Positions 11,848-24,928 of a DNA stretch of 64,000 nt are shown here, one piece after another. The notes below the pieces were generated by a model. The model was not told where the DNA came from and made no database searches. It worked only from the letters and a program-made list of their open reading frames with translations. The stretch lies in assembly GCA_963693085.1 (NCBI GenBank), contig OY856409.1:302460058-302524057 (forward strand). The letters are read 5' to 3'. Within the stretch, counting starts at the first letter, position 1; each line of letters opens with the position of its first letter. Source of the DNA: Alisma plantago-aquatica (Eukaryota; Streptophyta; Magnoliopsida; Alismatales; Alismataceae). The position numbers and the translations under genes are program-made.

Positions 11848-12058
11848 CTGTTCGACGAAGAGAAGAACACAATGTGTCATCACGGAATCGCCAGGAACCA
11901 CCACCACCTTCACCGTCGAGTCATCGAATCAGCTGAAGAGCTTTGTGAGCCAGCAACCTCGATCTCTTCAACCCTCGAGCACGAGCAGCTGGAGATTTGT
12001 CAGGGAAGATGGAGATGAGGGGAATCAAGATGGAGCGGGAGGAGATGGTAAACCCTAG
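11848..12058 (-). pseudogene. 5'-exon-like segment with GT donor
   Basis: On the minus strand this GC-rich segment ends CGAACAG|GTAATGC at 11848; copy 2 ends GAGCAG|GTAATGC at 35665. In copy 2 a frame (35665-35788) stays open to the donor (KRSGLLARKALQLIRRL, beginning TTG); copy 1 has a TGA at the second Arg codon pair. A telo-box lies upstream. It looks like the first exon or 5' UTR of a host gene fragment. No product recognised. Confidence 0.3.
12050..12058. promoter_or_regulatory. Telo-box-like AAACCCTAG
   Basis: A single AAACCCTAG, conserved in copy 2 at 35867-35875, in GC-rich 5'-exon-like DNA. Telo-boxes are common upstream of housekeeping genes in plants. One motif could be chance, but its position fits the putative 5' end of the minus-strand gene fragment. 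Confidence 0.25.
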
Positions 12059-12431
12059 CTAGCCCACAGAGGACTGAGCATAGGAGGGGGATCGACCTCG
12101 ACCCGAAGAGAAGACGACCGACAAGGAGAGGTGGAAAAAGACGGCGATGATGCGAGGGAGATGAGGAGATGAACGGGGAGAGGGACGAGAGAGTCGGGTA
12201 GCCGGGGGAGAGTCGGGGGGGGGGGAGTCGGGGTGGAACTCTCACCTCGGCGTTTGAGAATCTCGCCAAATCTGGCATGTTTCTAGATGTCCACAAATTA
12301 CGACTAGGGCAAAATACGGCATTTCAACCGCCGATTTCGATAAATCTGTAATGATGAATGCAGCAGTTGAAATTCCTTACTCAACTACAGTACCGCCCCC
12401 AAATGCAGTATCTAAATGCAACTTGTGTAAA

Positions 12432-15400
12432 CTAGTCATCACTTGTGTGCGATGCATGGGATTTATAGAATAATGTTGTGTTGGGTCAAAATTTTGAACT
12501 ATTAAAATAGGTGAAATGTATATACATATATTGAAAATTGGAAAAAATTAGATACACTATAGAGAAGATAGTTCTTCTTTCGTCTTCAACCAACATTAAA
12601 AAATAAGAGTTTACAGAAACTTTTTGTTACAACAGAACAACAAATTAGCAACTCATTGTTTATAAATGAACTTTACATTCTCTTTCAAGTAAGTTGTTTT
12701 GTTTTCCTTAAATATACATGTCGAGCACCTTGATATCTTTTTGTATAAGACTTATCGAGAGACTACTAAATTAAAATGAAATGAAAGACAGTTTGGAATA
12801 AATATAAGACTACTAAATATTTAACTGAATAAAAAAACTGTAAACATCTACTACAACCTTGTAGTAGTGCTCTCGTGTATACTTTGACATATACACAAGC
12901 TCCTAGAATGTTGGCAGAGAAGTATATGTAGTTGTCTCTCGGACCTTCTACAACATCTTTGCTTGATAGTTGATACGTTCATTTAGCAATTTGAGTAAAA
13001 ATATGGAGTCAGTAGAGATGGTCTTTTGTATAATAGAATTGGGGATTTGGATTTGCGGATCGACCCAACTTACTAAGAAAAACATATTTAATGAGTCATG
13101 ACATGATCTAATTAATCTATTATAGGCAACATCTAATAATACTTTTGCAAATTGGTTCGAAATTTACTTGGCCAATGGAAACTAAACTTTAGCTACATTA
13201 AAAAAATGTTTTAACTATATCAATATATGATTAATGCACGAACACAACATATATAGACTGAATCTTAAATGTTAGACTCACAAATGTAGCATATCTATAG
13301 CGCTTTAGCGGCATGACTTGTACCTAATGGCCCCAAAACATTTCTAAAAAGACTGAGATTTCTTTGATGCATAGAAGATGGAACTTCCAATTATCTAAAT
13401 GTTGAATCAAAAACTAAAATTCTTGGTCAGCATTGAATAGGGTTCATGAAGATTATGCCAGATACATACTCAAGTATGCATCAAATACTAACAATTCAAC
13501 AAGAATAGAAGTGACAATTAAAATACAACAAATTCATCACATATATGATACCAACAACCAAAATATAACTTTTAACAGACTAAGCACAAATAGAAATAGG
13601 CCTTATTTTAGACGTCATAAAGTTCAATCAATGAACTCTAACAAAGTTATTACACTAATTGCGAATAAGATAATAAAAACGCATCTTACATGATGCACGT
13701 GTAAAAGTAAACATATAATAATTAGATCTATAGAATTTACCACTACAGAGACTTGTTCGGACACAACACTAAAAAATCCTAACATATGTATTAATAAACA
13801 ATAATGCCACACACAAAAGCAATAGAATCACAAGACAAGAAAAGAACTTGCTACATAAAATCTATGAAATCGACAGTTAGATGCAAAATTTAAAGATTTA
13901 GTGGAAATGAGTGATCAATCAGAAATAGCGGAAACAACGGTGGCCTTGGAAGAAAGTTCCATTAGCAGCAACACAGTGGGCAACACAAAAGTTGTTCCTA
14001 TTCTATGCTAGGACTCGAGCTATGAATCTCAAGGGAGGTGTCTTGCAGACTTTACTCTAGGTGCCGCAAAAACGTAGCCGCTAGGACCTAGAGGGCGAGC
14101 GGGCTGAAAACGATCATGATAAGATTAGAGAGTTGCCTACCAGATGGCCGTTTGGGTGAGCCCTTTTTAACTACTAGAGTAGTTAATGAATTACAGGATT
14201 CCAACTTCCCGATTAACAAAGTAGAAGTTTTTCATTACTTCGTTTGGATAAAAGAAATTATGAAAATACATCGCCAATACACCCATCCCAACCACCCCTA
14301 CTGTCAGAACCAGCAAAGCAAAGCCCATCTACCACTTCCTTTGACGACCCTCTTCAGGGCATTTTTGGCTGGAGCGATCCAATTGTCGACTCGAAACTGA
14401 CGGAGTGATTGAGCAAGTTGGTCGTTGGTAAAGGAGGTGAGCCCCCTCCGAGCTTGGTCAGTGGGTCCAGCATGCTCTTGATGATTCTGTGTTGACGTAG
14501 GCTAAGAAGGTGAGAAGTAGGATAGAAAATACTGGCTCAACGAGAAGTTGACCCCGGTCCATGAGCAGCGCAGATCACCGGCGAGCCACCAAGTGCCATC
14601 ATCGCTGGGATCCCGAATCGCAGCGAGCACGAACACCCCAAAGAACGATGGATAAGGATTTCTATCCTTGCTTTTGTTGTTAGTTCACACGTGTTATTGG
14701 CGCTCCGTCTCCTTCTTGATATATTTGTTACCATGAATAATCCCAACTTTATCTGGCGCAATTAAATCTGTATGTGAATAACCACAAATCATTTAACAAT
14801 GTCAAATTAAAAGCTTACGCCCAACTTGCTGTGTACAAGCCATCTATCATTGTTTAATACTCTTTGATATGTAAATTGATGAATTTTTTCTAACAAAAAG
14901 TTACCTTATGAATTTTGATTTAGATAACGCATAGCTTTGCAAAGAGCCGTAATATTGAAACTTTCTCTAGACCAAATTTGCATCATTGTGGCGGATGCAG
15001 CAATGTTAAAAAGTTTCTTAGGCCTAATTTGGCCGTAGATTTATTAAATCCTGGTAATTTACATAGTTATCGAAGGCTCATCATGTTATAAGTGAGACTC
15101 GTAACTACCATTCCATAATCAACGTTATGATAATGGCGGCCTTCTTCAGGCACGCTGAAATGAAGGGTATTGACAAAGTCCGTCTCCTGTCCGATCTCTT
15201 GCCCTATTTCATCTTTTTTCTCAACAGATTCACTGTGATGTCCACAGGCTGTGTATGTCTCATCCGTCATTCCACCACAAAAATAATGATGCCTACTACC
15301 ATATTACTGGGATTTACAATGCAAGTGGCCAAATTGAGCCTTGGTGTAATACCGTATATCATCATTAATTGAAACTTAACGAATTGGAGTACTGTAAAAA

Positions 15401-17219
15401 AGTGAAAATTTACCACTACACCATACCTGGATGATGAGCATCTGAACGCACGCTTCCTTAGTATAATATTTGCAGTGATCAACGACACTATTTCGATCGA
15501 TTTAACCTTGACAACCATGGAAGCATCCCATCATGAATAGGATGAAACTGACCTGGAGTTGACCTTGAGAGAAGCTTCATACAAATGGACGAAGTCGTAG
15601 AAGAAGATAAACAGAGAAGGGTTAAGCTCGGTAGCGTGAAACCGAGGGGAATGAGCGTCACCCACCGCTGACAAGGAGGGGCGGGCTGAACCAAGGTGAA
15701 GCTAGGGCAAGAAAATCAGATGTTGTAGCAAGCGGAGAACCAAAGCTAGGGCCAGCCGCCGGGAGAGCGATTGGGTCTGAGGTATGTATACCACGCCAGC
15801 AGTACTAGGGGGGAGGGCCGAATTTTGAATCAGTTTCCGTCAGGACTCTCTTTACCGTCAGATTACTATCCTTCTGTTGTTTTTGTGCAAACAAACGTAG
15901 GATTAGGAATAGTAACAAAATTCAAGTCTCATCCTACTCGGAATCCTATGAACCAAGCATACCGTAAGAGCGCCGTGATTGAACGGGACAAATCCCGCAG
16001 GCCTGACTACCGGAATTCTGTAAATACTTCCTAGTGTTTCCAAACGACAACATTGCGATTGTGGTACTTAAAATACCATACTAGATTACAATACCACCAC
16101 AAATTGCAGCATCCAAACAGGACCTTAAGGGGCCGTCTAGATAATTAATGACCGCAACACCGTGCGTCTATTAATAGTGTAAATAGCTTGTTGGTACCAA
16201 CCCGTAACCTTTCAAATCGTATATAGGCTTTGTCCGGAAAAGCTGTTGGGAGTGGCTGGTAGAGACTTACGGACGCGGGCAGCCTGGAAATAAGTACGGG
16301 CAGGTCAATCGCTGACGTATCCTAACACCAGTGGGATCTGCCGCTGGACACCATTCCGTAAATGTTGATTACTATGTGACTCCAATGGCTAAGAGCGATT
16401 AAATCAACTATGTCAAAATGACACAGTGGGAAGCGATGAACTCAGCCGCTTTACCGAACAGAAAAATAACCGGAGCGGAGGCGTTTATTGTGAATTCCGC
16501 CAGACATGGCAGGATTCTAAACGTAACAAATGTGTGCATGTAACTACCAGATTAAAAGCCGTCTGGTTTCTATTCGACATATCTAGATGCCTGCTTATAT
16601 ATAAATTACCGGCATTCTCAATGCTCCACCCCGAATGACCCCTAAGGCTGCTGATGTCGCCCAACGTTGAGGATCTTCTGGCCCACCTATGCGCCTATGA
16701 AGTAATTCAAGCTGCGCTTCTCCTGCTTCCGTAACTTTGGCGGCAGAACCCTAACACCGACCGACGCAAAAGGCACGTTTGCCTACAAAATATTGAATTG
16801 TCGAAATTCCGCACAAATTTTGTTATAATATATGATTTAATTTTTTTTGGATCCACGGGCCAGCCACAGTTAAATTTTGGAGTCCGGGAGAATTTTGATG
16901 GAAGCCAAAATACGGGATTACTATTATGTTTAGAAATACTGGGATTAGCCTCGTTTCCTGAATCATTTAAACCAAACATAAACTTTCTGCAAATGGATGC
17001 CAAAATATAATCCAATACGGCAAAATCCAGGAAACCAAACATGCCCAAAGTCAGCGAAATGATTTCAGACAATCTCTTCTGCAATACAATTGTGTTATAA
17101 TAATTATAGTGAACTCCTCTGGTTATTTTCTCATATCAAAGGACCATTCTGTAATTTCAAAAAATTGTGTGAAAAATTGCAGAAGTAATCCAAAATGGGC
17201 CTTCTTATATAGTATAGAT
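12432..17219 (-). mobile_element. Helitron-like element, copy 2
   Basis: The same ends as copy 1: TC at 17219 preceded by host A, and CTAG at 12432-12435 followed on the minus strand by T. It is shorter because about 300 bp are missing at ~14650, where AAGGA microhomology lies at the joint (gataAGGAtttc). Exon-like piece at 15430-15694. It lacks Rep/helicase. Confidence 0.6.
13315..16843. repeat. Left arm of giant inverted repeat, copy 2
   Basis: Collinear with 1083-4905 apart from the ~300-bp deletion near 14650. Its reverse complement matches 17811-18246 plus 29805-33214, i.e. the right arm of the same unit with the retrotransposon removed. Confidence 0.85.
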
Positions 17220-17810
17220 ATGGAAATCATTAAAATTTTTATTAATTTTTAATGTGCAATATAAATAAATAAAGATGACAAAGACGTAAAGAATTATATC
17301 TATCAAAAAACATAATATTCTTAAATCATAATAACCTTAACAAGTGATTATAATACAGCCTTAGAAAAATATTTTTATTATGGTACATTTATAATCTTAA
17401 TAAAAATATTAAGATTAAAACCACATCACATTATTTTTATTTCACTTTGTGTGTACAAAGCATTGTAATAATATATGTATTTCATGTGCTTGTAAATATA
17501 TGGTTTTGTTCATCACTGTTTAACACAATGTAGAACATTAATTTTTACATTAATTTTGTAGGGAATTTTTACTATATTATCTTGTATGGTTATCGTTAAT
17601 TATCATTCTCACATCATACAGGTTAAGCGTGAAGAATAATAATATGTTAGGTAAATCACATTGTTTTCATATAGCGCGGTCTGTTTCTTTTTTATGATGT
17701 TTGTATTTTTTCTTTTGTAAATTTTACTGATAGTGGTGGTTATAGTGTAAAAAAGTTTACATAGTGTCATCATAGTGTATAATATTTTTGAGTTGGCCTA
17801 TATACAAAAC
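16844..17810. repeat. Loop between inverted arms, copy 2
   Basis: Same content and orientation as the copy 1 loop, with scattered substitutions (for example tcgttaattatcattctcac versus the copy 1 version). AT-rich, with no gene visible beyond the Helitron-like 5' end at 17219. Confidence 0.8.
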
Positions 17811-18241
17811 AAATTAGATCATATATTTTAACAAATCCAGAAAACCAAACATAAAATTTGTGCAGAATTTAGACAATTCAACATTTTGTAAGCAAAATGT
17901 GCCTTTTGGGTCGGTCGGTGTTAGGGTTCAGCCGCCAAAGTTACGGAAGCAGGAGGAGCGCAACTCAAATTACTTCATAGGTGCATAGGTGGGCCAGAAG
18001 ATCCTCAACGTTAGGCGACATCAGCAGCCTTAGGGGCCGTTCGGGGCGGAGCATTGAGAATGCCAGTAATTTATATATAAACAGGCATCTAGATATGTCG
18101 AATAGAAACCACACGACTTTTAATCCGGTAGTTACCTGCACACATTTGTTGTGTTTAGAATCCTGCCATGTCTGACGGAATTCACAATAAATACCTCCGC
18201 TCCAGTTATTTGCCCGTTCGGTAAAGCGGCTGAGTTCATCG

Positions 18242-18246
18242 CTTCC
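18242..18246. other. Target-site duplication, left
   Basis: CTTCC immediately before the LTR start. The uninterrupted site in copy 1 reads atcgcttcccactg (~6300). Confidence 0.9.
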
Positions 18247-19982
18247 TGACCGGCCTAAATCGCGCGTCTAAAAGTGGAGGCGGATTTGAGGTAGTCGAGC
18301 TTTTACATTTATAAACCTGAATCCTTCTAGGCCCCCACAACTTTATTTACGGGGTCGAACACAGGAACAAGGGGGGTAGTGTTGAGAACCTAGAATCGAC
18401 ACGCTACACTCCGGCAGGTATAAAGAGATAATAAATTTCCCTAACGGGAAACAACAAGATGTCACAAACAAAACAAGAAAACTATCTCCAACTGGAGCTA
18501 CTAGAGAGATTTAAGGTTTTTAGTCATTTAGCAATTTTTAGGGCTTTTCATGCAACAGAAATAGAAAGATAAAACTAGAGCTAGAGCGAGGTACGAAGGA
18601 TAAGACTCCAGTAAAACAAGCGGTAGCAGAAACACGTTGTATCCCTCCTCTCAGAGCGGGTACCTCTAACCAAGCATCAACGCCCCTCTGGAGGTTGCTG
18701 GACTCAAGTTAGAGTGGAATATTACTGAAACAACTCCGTTCTAGGCACTCTCGTACTCCATAATCGGGCCAAACACTAGAGCCACAACACAACTCTCGAA
18801 GTTGTTGCGACGGGAAAACACGGTTCGGTAGCTAATCGAAACGCGATCCAAACATGCAAGCTAGAGTTCAGATATCAAACATAGCAGCCATCCAACATAT
18901 GTACCAAGCATAGAGCAACAAGTAATTAAGGTATTCTCTTTCCATAAACATTAAAGGTCTTAATTACAAGGCGTGAATAAAGAATTAAATAACATAATTT
19001 AAAGATAGATGTCGCCTTCTTGATGTAGAAGGTCGACAGGGTACTGCGGCTCTCCAGCCCGATATCGGTCAGGAGCCTAGCCCGATACAGTAGTGTCGGG
19101 CGGTACGCTTGACGGCCGACTGTATCGCTCAAGGACCCTGGCCGATACGCTCATGTCGGGCGGCGCACCATCTCGGGCGGCACACATGACGAGCGAAGTG
19201 TATCGGGTTCGATATCTTGTCGGGCTTGGAGTGACGCGTTCTACTATCAGACACTGGTGTCGGGCGCTCGTGTCGCTTATCAACGTTGGCCTATATCAGC
19301 CCACAGTGTCGCCCGGGACGGTCCTAAGTGAACCAGCCCCTCCCTCGCGGGACGAGGAAGAGCTCACCTAGAGTTTCCCGACACGACCACTGGGGCATGA
19401 TATTCTCACAGTTCTCCCTCGAAGATCGCTCAAAGTTCCCAACTGTCCCCCCTTTTTCTTTTCGACTTCCTGTAGCTGCTATTTATAGGCAGCGGTTGGG
19501 GGAAGTTATGGTGCTTGAAGTGCCACATATCCTCCTTATTCGCGGGTCGGTGGACAGCCGATACGGGTATCTATCGGCGTAGGGGTGTCAACTATCGATT
19601 ACGTGACGGGCGGCGTGCCTGCCGGTGCATGGCTTGTGTCGCCCGACAAGTTGGGTTGTCGGGCGAGCTTGGCTCCCTATCAGGTAGAAGGCGTGTCGTC
19701 CGTCGGCTTCTTCTTACGCGGAATCCCTTTTTCGTGCGTCATTGTGTCGCTCCACCCTATCGGGCATCAGGAAGGCCAAAACAGACTTGGACTTATTTGT
19801 GGGCGGGGACGGCCTTATTGCACCAAAATGAGGAGAAACTCTGCAAAAGATGGAAATATTGGATTAAGAGCATTGCTTGGCTAATTATTGCGAAAGTACT
19901 AATAAAAGAGAGGAAAATAACAGAAAAGGGAAGTTTTGATAATAGAATAAAGGGCAAAACATCACAAAAATAGGTGTTATCA
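18247..19982 (-). repeat. 3' LTR of the nested retrotransposon
   Basis: 1,736 bp, plus-strand TGACC...GTTATCA. It differs from the other LTR by substitutions and lacks about 50 bp present there (parts of a repeated ggggtcgaa stretch, a ggcacaccctc block and a gttgtatcgggc block). Rich in the motif TCGGGCG and its complement (about 19087-19760). On the minus strand it carries TATAAATA at 19480-19487. Confidence 0.9.
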
Positions 19983-19994
19983 ACTCCCCCAAAC
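19983..19994 (-). other. Polypurine tract
   Basis: Minus strand GTTTGGGGGAGT abuts the 3' LTR start (TGATAACACC). This is the usual plus-strand primer site of plant Gypsy elements and agrees with the orientation set by the PBS. Confidence 0.8.
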
Positions 19995-20980
19995 TTAGCG
20001 TTTTGATTGTCCTCAATCAATATTTAAACTATATTTGGTGATGCTTCTTCTGCTGGGGATAGCTCTCTGTTCAAAAGGTGAAACAAGAATCGTAATGCCT
20101 TAAAGATAATACTGTCTCATTACGAACAAAAGACTTAGTTTTCCTGCTTATTGTTTAAGTAAGATTCTTCTCTACAGCTTCAGTGATACTTTGTTGTATA
20201 ATTCTGAAGTTAGCTTACACACCAAACAACGTTATTTTTGGGGCAGAAAGTTGTGTATCGGGTAGGCTAAGGCTTTTTGGGGTTTTTCCTTGTTTCCCAT
20301 CAGTCCATCCAGGTAAGGGTCCGTTAGCGGGCAAGTGGTCCCTGCACTCCAAGCCAATTGGCTTTAGAGCAGTGATTTCACATCCTACGTACCACTGCCC
20401 CGGATCTACCATGCCTAAAGATGGGTACTTTTCGAAAACAAGTGTGTATATATATATATATATATTTTCTTTTATTGGGAACAACTCTCATGCTTTTATT
20501 CACACTCATAAGGCTTCTCTCTCTTTTTGGGATTTTCATTGGGTGAGGGGAAACAAAGAGATTTCTGCTGTTTGGGCAGCTTTTTCCTTCTCCATACTCG
20601 TCTCTTAGCTGTTTGCGAGATTATTATATTTTTCGAAATTTTTGACATGGCAAAACATACTCTTTTGTTCGTTTGAAGCAGCATTATCAAAAAGATATAA
20701 CAGAACTTGCATCTCATTAAGCACATAGAAAACTAACTTTGCAAGAAGTCGCAGCAAGTTTTTACTATTATAGCAACTTTGTACATATGTTTGGGAATAA
20801 AAGCAAAATTTTCAAAATTTTGGTATGAAGATAAATATGTACAAAAAAGAATAACGAATAAGGGGCAAAAGAATGAAGAAATTTCAAAAATTTGTACCTC
20901 CCTCACTGGTACATGGTACCCCCCAAACTTACTCCACACTTTGTCCCAGAGTTGTGAAGTAGATAAGGTGAGGTAATGTT
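19995..20980. other. 3' untranslated part of the retrotransposon
   Basis: Between the second ORF and the PPT. AT-rich, no domain on either strand. Contains a (TA)n microsatellite at 20446-20466. Confidence 0.6.
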
Positions 20981-23900
20981 TTATTCCAGTGAGGTTACAC
21001 CTGCGTCAGATAGAAGCTCCCACACATATTCTCCCCTTTTGCTATGATAGACGGTGTGGTGGAGTTGGTCAGGATTTTCTTTGTTTGCTATCCATTCCAG
21101 GACGTAGATGCCGCAGTCGTTGGATAAAGGAAGTTGCTGCGGACTGCGGTGGCAGAACTGGACCTCGTGCCACTTGCTTGCTTGCGTATCCAGAAATGGT
21201 TGGATCATCTTTTCCACCTCGTCATAGTATTTTCGGACCAAGCGCTCGACGGATGACAGAGGTTCAGAAGTACACGACACGGGATGGTTCTTGTTGCCGT
21301 CCGAGCTGTTGTAGAAAATTCCTGCTCGTTCTCGGGTGTATACTGCTAGGAGCGTCCAGTGGTGGTATGTAGAACAGGGAGGAAGATCTCGCGGGGAACT
21401 CCACTTGCCAACTTCTGTAGAAATATTTTCTTTGCTCTTGTTTCATCGGCGAGGCATATGTCGTTGAACAGCATAGGATGGGCAATGTATGCTTGTTCTA
21501 GCTTTGGCTGTATGTACTGGATGTAAGCGGTTGCAACTGTTACAGCCAAGCACCCTTCTTCCTTCACCATGTCCCTTAGATCATCAACTGGGACTACAAC
21601 ATCGCCTGCCTGAAAGGCAACAACTGATGGGGTTGAATCAGCTAACTTCTTCTGGATAAAATTGACCTGCTCCTGTGTGAAGGTTGCACACGAAAAGCGG
21701 TCGAAATTTGTGATCAGCCCTTCCGAAGCTTCAGGAAAAGCAGTGTCCTCCATCCCGTGCACTTTCTTCAGGACTGTCAACTACTTGCCTGCCCCATGTG
21801 TGATGGTTGCCACTTCCTCTTCTTTTTCTGAGGAGCTGCTGGACTGAGAAGGGTTTTCATCCAGGTCACTGTCCAGCAGCTGCTCTGGTACCCCTGCATC
21901 CCGAAAATAGCGCTTGTCCTTGATTAGCAACATGGCGTAAATGCTCCGGCGTTGATAGAAGGACGTGCCTTTGAGGACTCCCAAGTTTCCAAATGTGTTG
22001 AGCACCTCAATTGCACCCAGGATGGCGATAGCGCTATTTCCACTCCCCTCTTCTATCTGTGCGGGGAGGTCTCAGATAGTGAAGAAGTTCCAAGGTCCTT
22101 GGTGACGTTGGCTTCCACGCTTTATGGATCATTGCAGATGCAGCGGCAGGAGTCTCAGCTTCGCGTCCTCCGGGCGGCAGAAAATACCCCCGGAGTGTGG
22201 CACTTCGGCGTTGCTGCAGCACAGCAACCGGACGTCGCAGTTTCTGAGGTCTGCTATGCATAGAAACCACACGTTCCGGTGCTTGTATGGGGCCAAAACT
22301 AGGTTCGACCTATGCTCTTTGATGTGCTGTAGCATGTCGGGCACCACACGGGAGTCTTGATCTCCCTTCATCAACCTTCTTGCCAAGGTCAGGGTGGCTG
22401 TGTATACTGCTCTCCGACCTATCCTACTGCTGATATTCTCTATAAGGGCATTCTCCAGGACCCTGAATAGTCTCTTACCGACCACGTCCGGCGTGCGGAA
22501 CATGCTGCGAAGATCCTTCCGCCGCAGCAAAAGGTAGCCGTCGGTCCTGACGACCTAATCTTCATCTTCCTGCGATCGTAAGACCTTATTCAGCAGCTTC
22601 TGGTCTCTGATCGTCAGGCATCCGATGGCTTGTCTATCAAAATCGGCCATCTCGAAGGAGGGTATCTCAGATGGTTCACGAAATCTATCCGCCATTGAGC
22701 GTCTCCCTCGGGGTAGATGTCTTTTATTGACTGTGTAGACATCCCCCTTTTCTCCCTCGGATTCTTCGGAAGAGTCTCCCCCGATGCTGATATCTATTCT
22801 TTCATCCTCGATTTCATCCAGGGGGATGGAGATGTTTGCATTTCCCAATCCTAAGGAGCTCTCCTGTCTGCCGGGAGTTCCTTCGGCCGATCCTTGTTCC
22901 GTCCCCCCCCTTGGGCGTTGAGGATTGTCTGCTGGAGGAGGAGGACGACGCTGTTCCCAAGGGGGAACCTGATGAAGAGGGATGAGAGCCCCGGCTGGGA
23001 GGTGACGACGACCATCTCGGCTGCCTTTGGCGCGGATGGTCGTCACTTCTGTCCATTCTCTCATCGAGCATGTCTAGTTGTTGGAGAACTTGTTGCATTG
23101 TTGCATTCAAGGCTTCTAGTCCGTCGGGCAGGATCTCTAGAGTCAGCAGCTCTCTTTCTTGGCTATCCAGCCTGTTTTGGAAAGACGTAAATTTGCGGGT
23201 TAGGGAAATACAAACGTCAGAGTTGATATCCATTACCTCCCGCAAATTATCGAGCTCGTGCCCGAGCATCTTTCCGAGCGACAGAGGAGCTTGGGTGGGT
23301 CTTCCTTCCATCCTTGCGACATCTTGTTCGCGTGATGGTCCACCAGGAGAGGTAGAATCTATAAAAATCGTACGCGATCCAGACGTTCCCAGGTGGGGTG
23401 TCGGCACTTTTTCAGGAGCCGCCGCCTTGCCTTCTCATCTGGGTGGGGATGACCATGGTGAGGGCGGACTCTGTTCCACTTCTGCACTGTCAGCGATCTC
23501 CTCGACCACTGCAGGCGGGGACTTCAGTGGCGGTGTCGATGTTCTTTTAAGTTCTCTCATGATCTCGTCGGACATCCCGTTGCTGTTGCCCTACTGAAAT
23601 TCCCCTTCCATCTCTGTAGGTCTCGAAACAGTGCCGGGAACTGCGGCCGTCTCTTTCGCGGCAGTTCCCGTAGTCTCCGTCTCGGTGACCTCAACAATCA
23701 CCGACACTTTCTCAACAACTACCGTCCATGCTGCGGCGGTGGTTGGTATGGTCGGAGCGGCGACAACTCTATCAGCAGTTGTCGTCGGTAGCTCTGGGGT
23801 GGCCCTTCCTGGGACCCTGGTCGATGTGGTGGGAGCCATGTTATTTGCTACACCTTTAATCTCGGCGGTGGTGAAGATCAGTTTCTCTGCGTTGTAGTCG

Positions 23901-24921
23901 GAACAACGAGGGAGGGGGAGGAGTATATATGTCCTCGAGAACTTGTAGAAGAAGTTCCTCCCCTCCCTCTTAACGATGTTGGTCCTCATCAAGTATTTGG
24001 TGTCAAACACCTCGTCGCCTTGCGTCCTCGAAAGGCTGCGCGGCTCGCTCGGGTACCCGAGTCCTACTGTGATGAGAATGACGATGCTGCCCATGTAGTA
24101 CTCTTTGGTGGCTTCCTTCATTGGGTGCAGCCTATCCAGCAAAAACCGACCGAGGTTGATCACTCGACCCTCCATTATGTGCCACATGACGTGGATCTCT
24201 TCTGTGTAAATGCTGCTGGACTCGTTTTTGCTGAACAGCAAGCATGCCACAAGCTTGTGCACTATCCTCCAGAAGCAGGAGTGCACCGCCACGACCTTTT
24301 TTCCCGGCTTGAACGAAGACTCGCCGGTGAGCTTTCCCCAAAGGTTCTTTTCTTCCTCGTTGGAGGAGAAGATCTTGTTCAAGAGCTTCTAGAGATGGTG
24401 TACTCCGAATTGTAGAGTCGGGCCTGGAGTCTGTCTGGCCCACCAAATTCTTCTCTCTCCGCCGCAGAGTTCCTCACCCGGTGGAGAAAAGACATAAACT
24501 CCATCGTCAGCTTAGTGTACGAAGAAGACCGGCTGAAACAGATCTTCTTCAGCCCTGCCGCAGCTAGTACGCTCTTCAGCCTCTTCACGATTCCTAGCCC
24601 AACAAATGAGGCTCTATGGTAGAACCTGCTTGGTCGGTAGAGCTTGGTCACTAGCTCAGCATATCGGCGAGCGTGCTCGTCGTCTCTTGGTTTGAAACTC
24701 CCTGAAAAGAATTCTGCGAGTTCTGCTACTGCTAGAGGTGTAGGTGTTGGGATTGGAGTCGCCGCCTCTCCAACCCTAGCCCTATTCCCTACTGCCAACG
24801 TCCCAGTGGGTCCTGAGTGTGGGCGCTTAGGCCTGGCGGACTGCCCTTCAGCAGCAGTCTCTGGGTAGACTCTCCTGCCTTGTGCGTCAACTGGGACAGC
24901 AGTTGTCTTGATGCAGGCCAT
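20981..24921 (-). pseudogene. Second ORF: plant-transposon domain plus ULP1/C48 protease-like end
   Basis: Reads from ATG at 24921 (MACIKTTAVPVDAQ) to ~20981, ~1,300 codons in pieces. The first part (24921-24000) resembles the 'putative plant transposon protein' (ATHILA ORF-1-like) domain: FYHRASFVGLG, ARLYNSEYTIS, IYTEEIHVMWHIMEGRVINLGRFL. A Ser/Pro-rich middle (23900-22600) includes a heptad-like stretch (about 23060-23200). The C-terminus (22530-20981) resembles a ULP1-type cysteine protease, ending with NDCGIYVLEWI, where Cys is the nucleophile. Damage: frameshift near 24385, stops at 23591, ~23440, 22555 and 21781, and a 1-nt loss near 21360 at the catalytic His-Trp. A splice acceptor just upstream suggests expression from a spliced RNA. 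Cellular role unknown; the protease call rests on motif order. Confidence 0.65.
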
Positions 24922-24928
24922 CTCTGTA

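Larger units (their letters stand above)
1..12239. repeat. 12.2-kb tandem unit, copy 1 (giant inverted repeat)
   Basis: The opening sequence (tctcgcctcggcg...) recurs at 12240 and 36055 and similarity continues through the whole unit, so this is the first visible member of a head-to-tail array. Order within it: Helitron-like segment on the minus strand (193-5281), loop, inverted arm (5871-9416), then a segment with exon-like pieces (9417-12239). By eye the first ~110 bases differ from copy 2 at roughly 8% of sites, mostly C/T and G/A changes, as expected for methylated repeats. The start is a phase choice; the array may extend upstream of the window. Confidence 0.85.

Noticed and set aside
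12050..12058. Interstitial telomere repeat
   Set aside because: Only one AAACCCTAG is present, with no tandem array. At most a telo-box promoter element.
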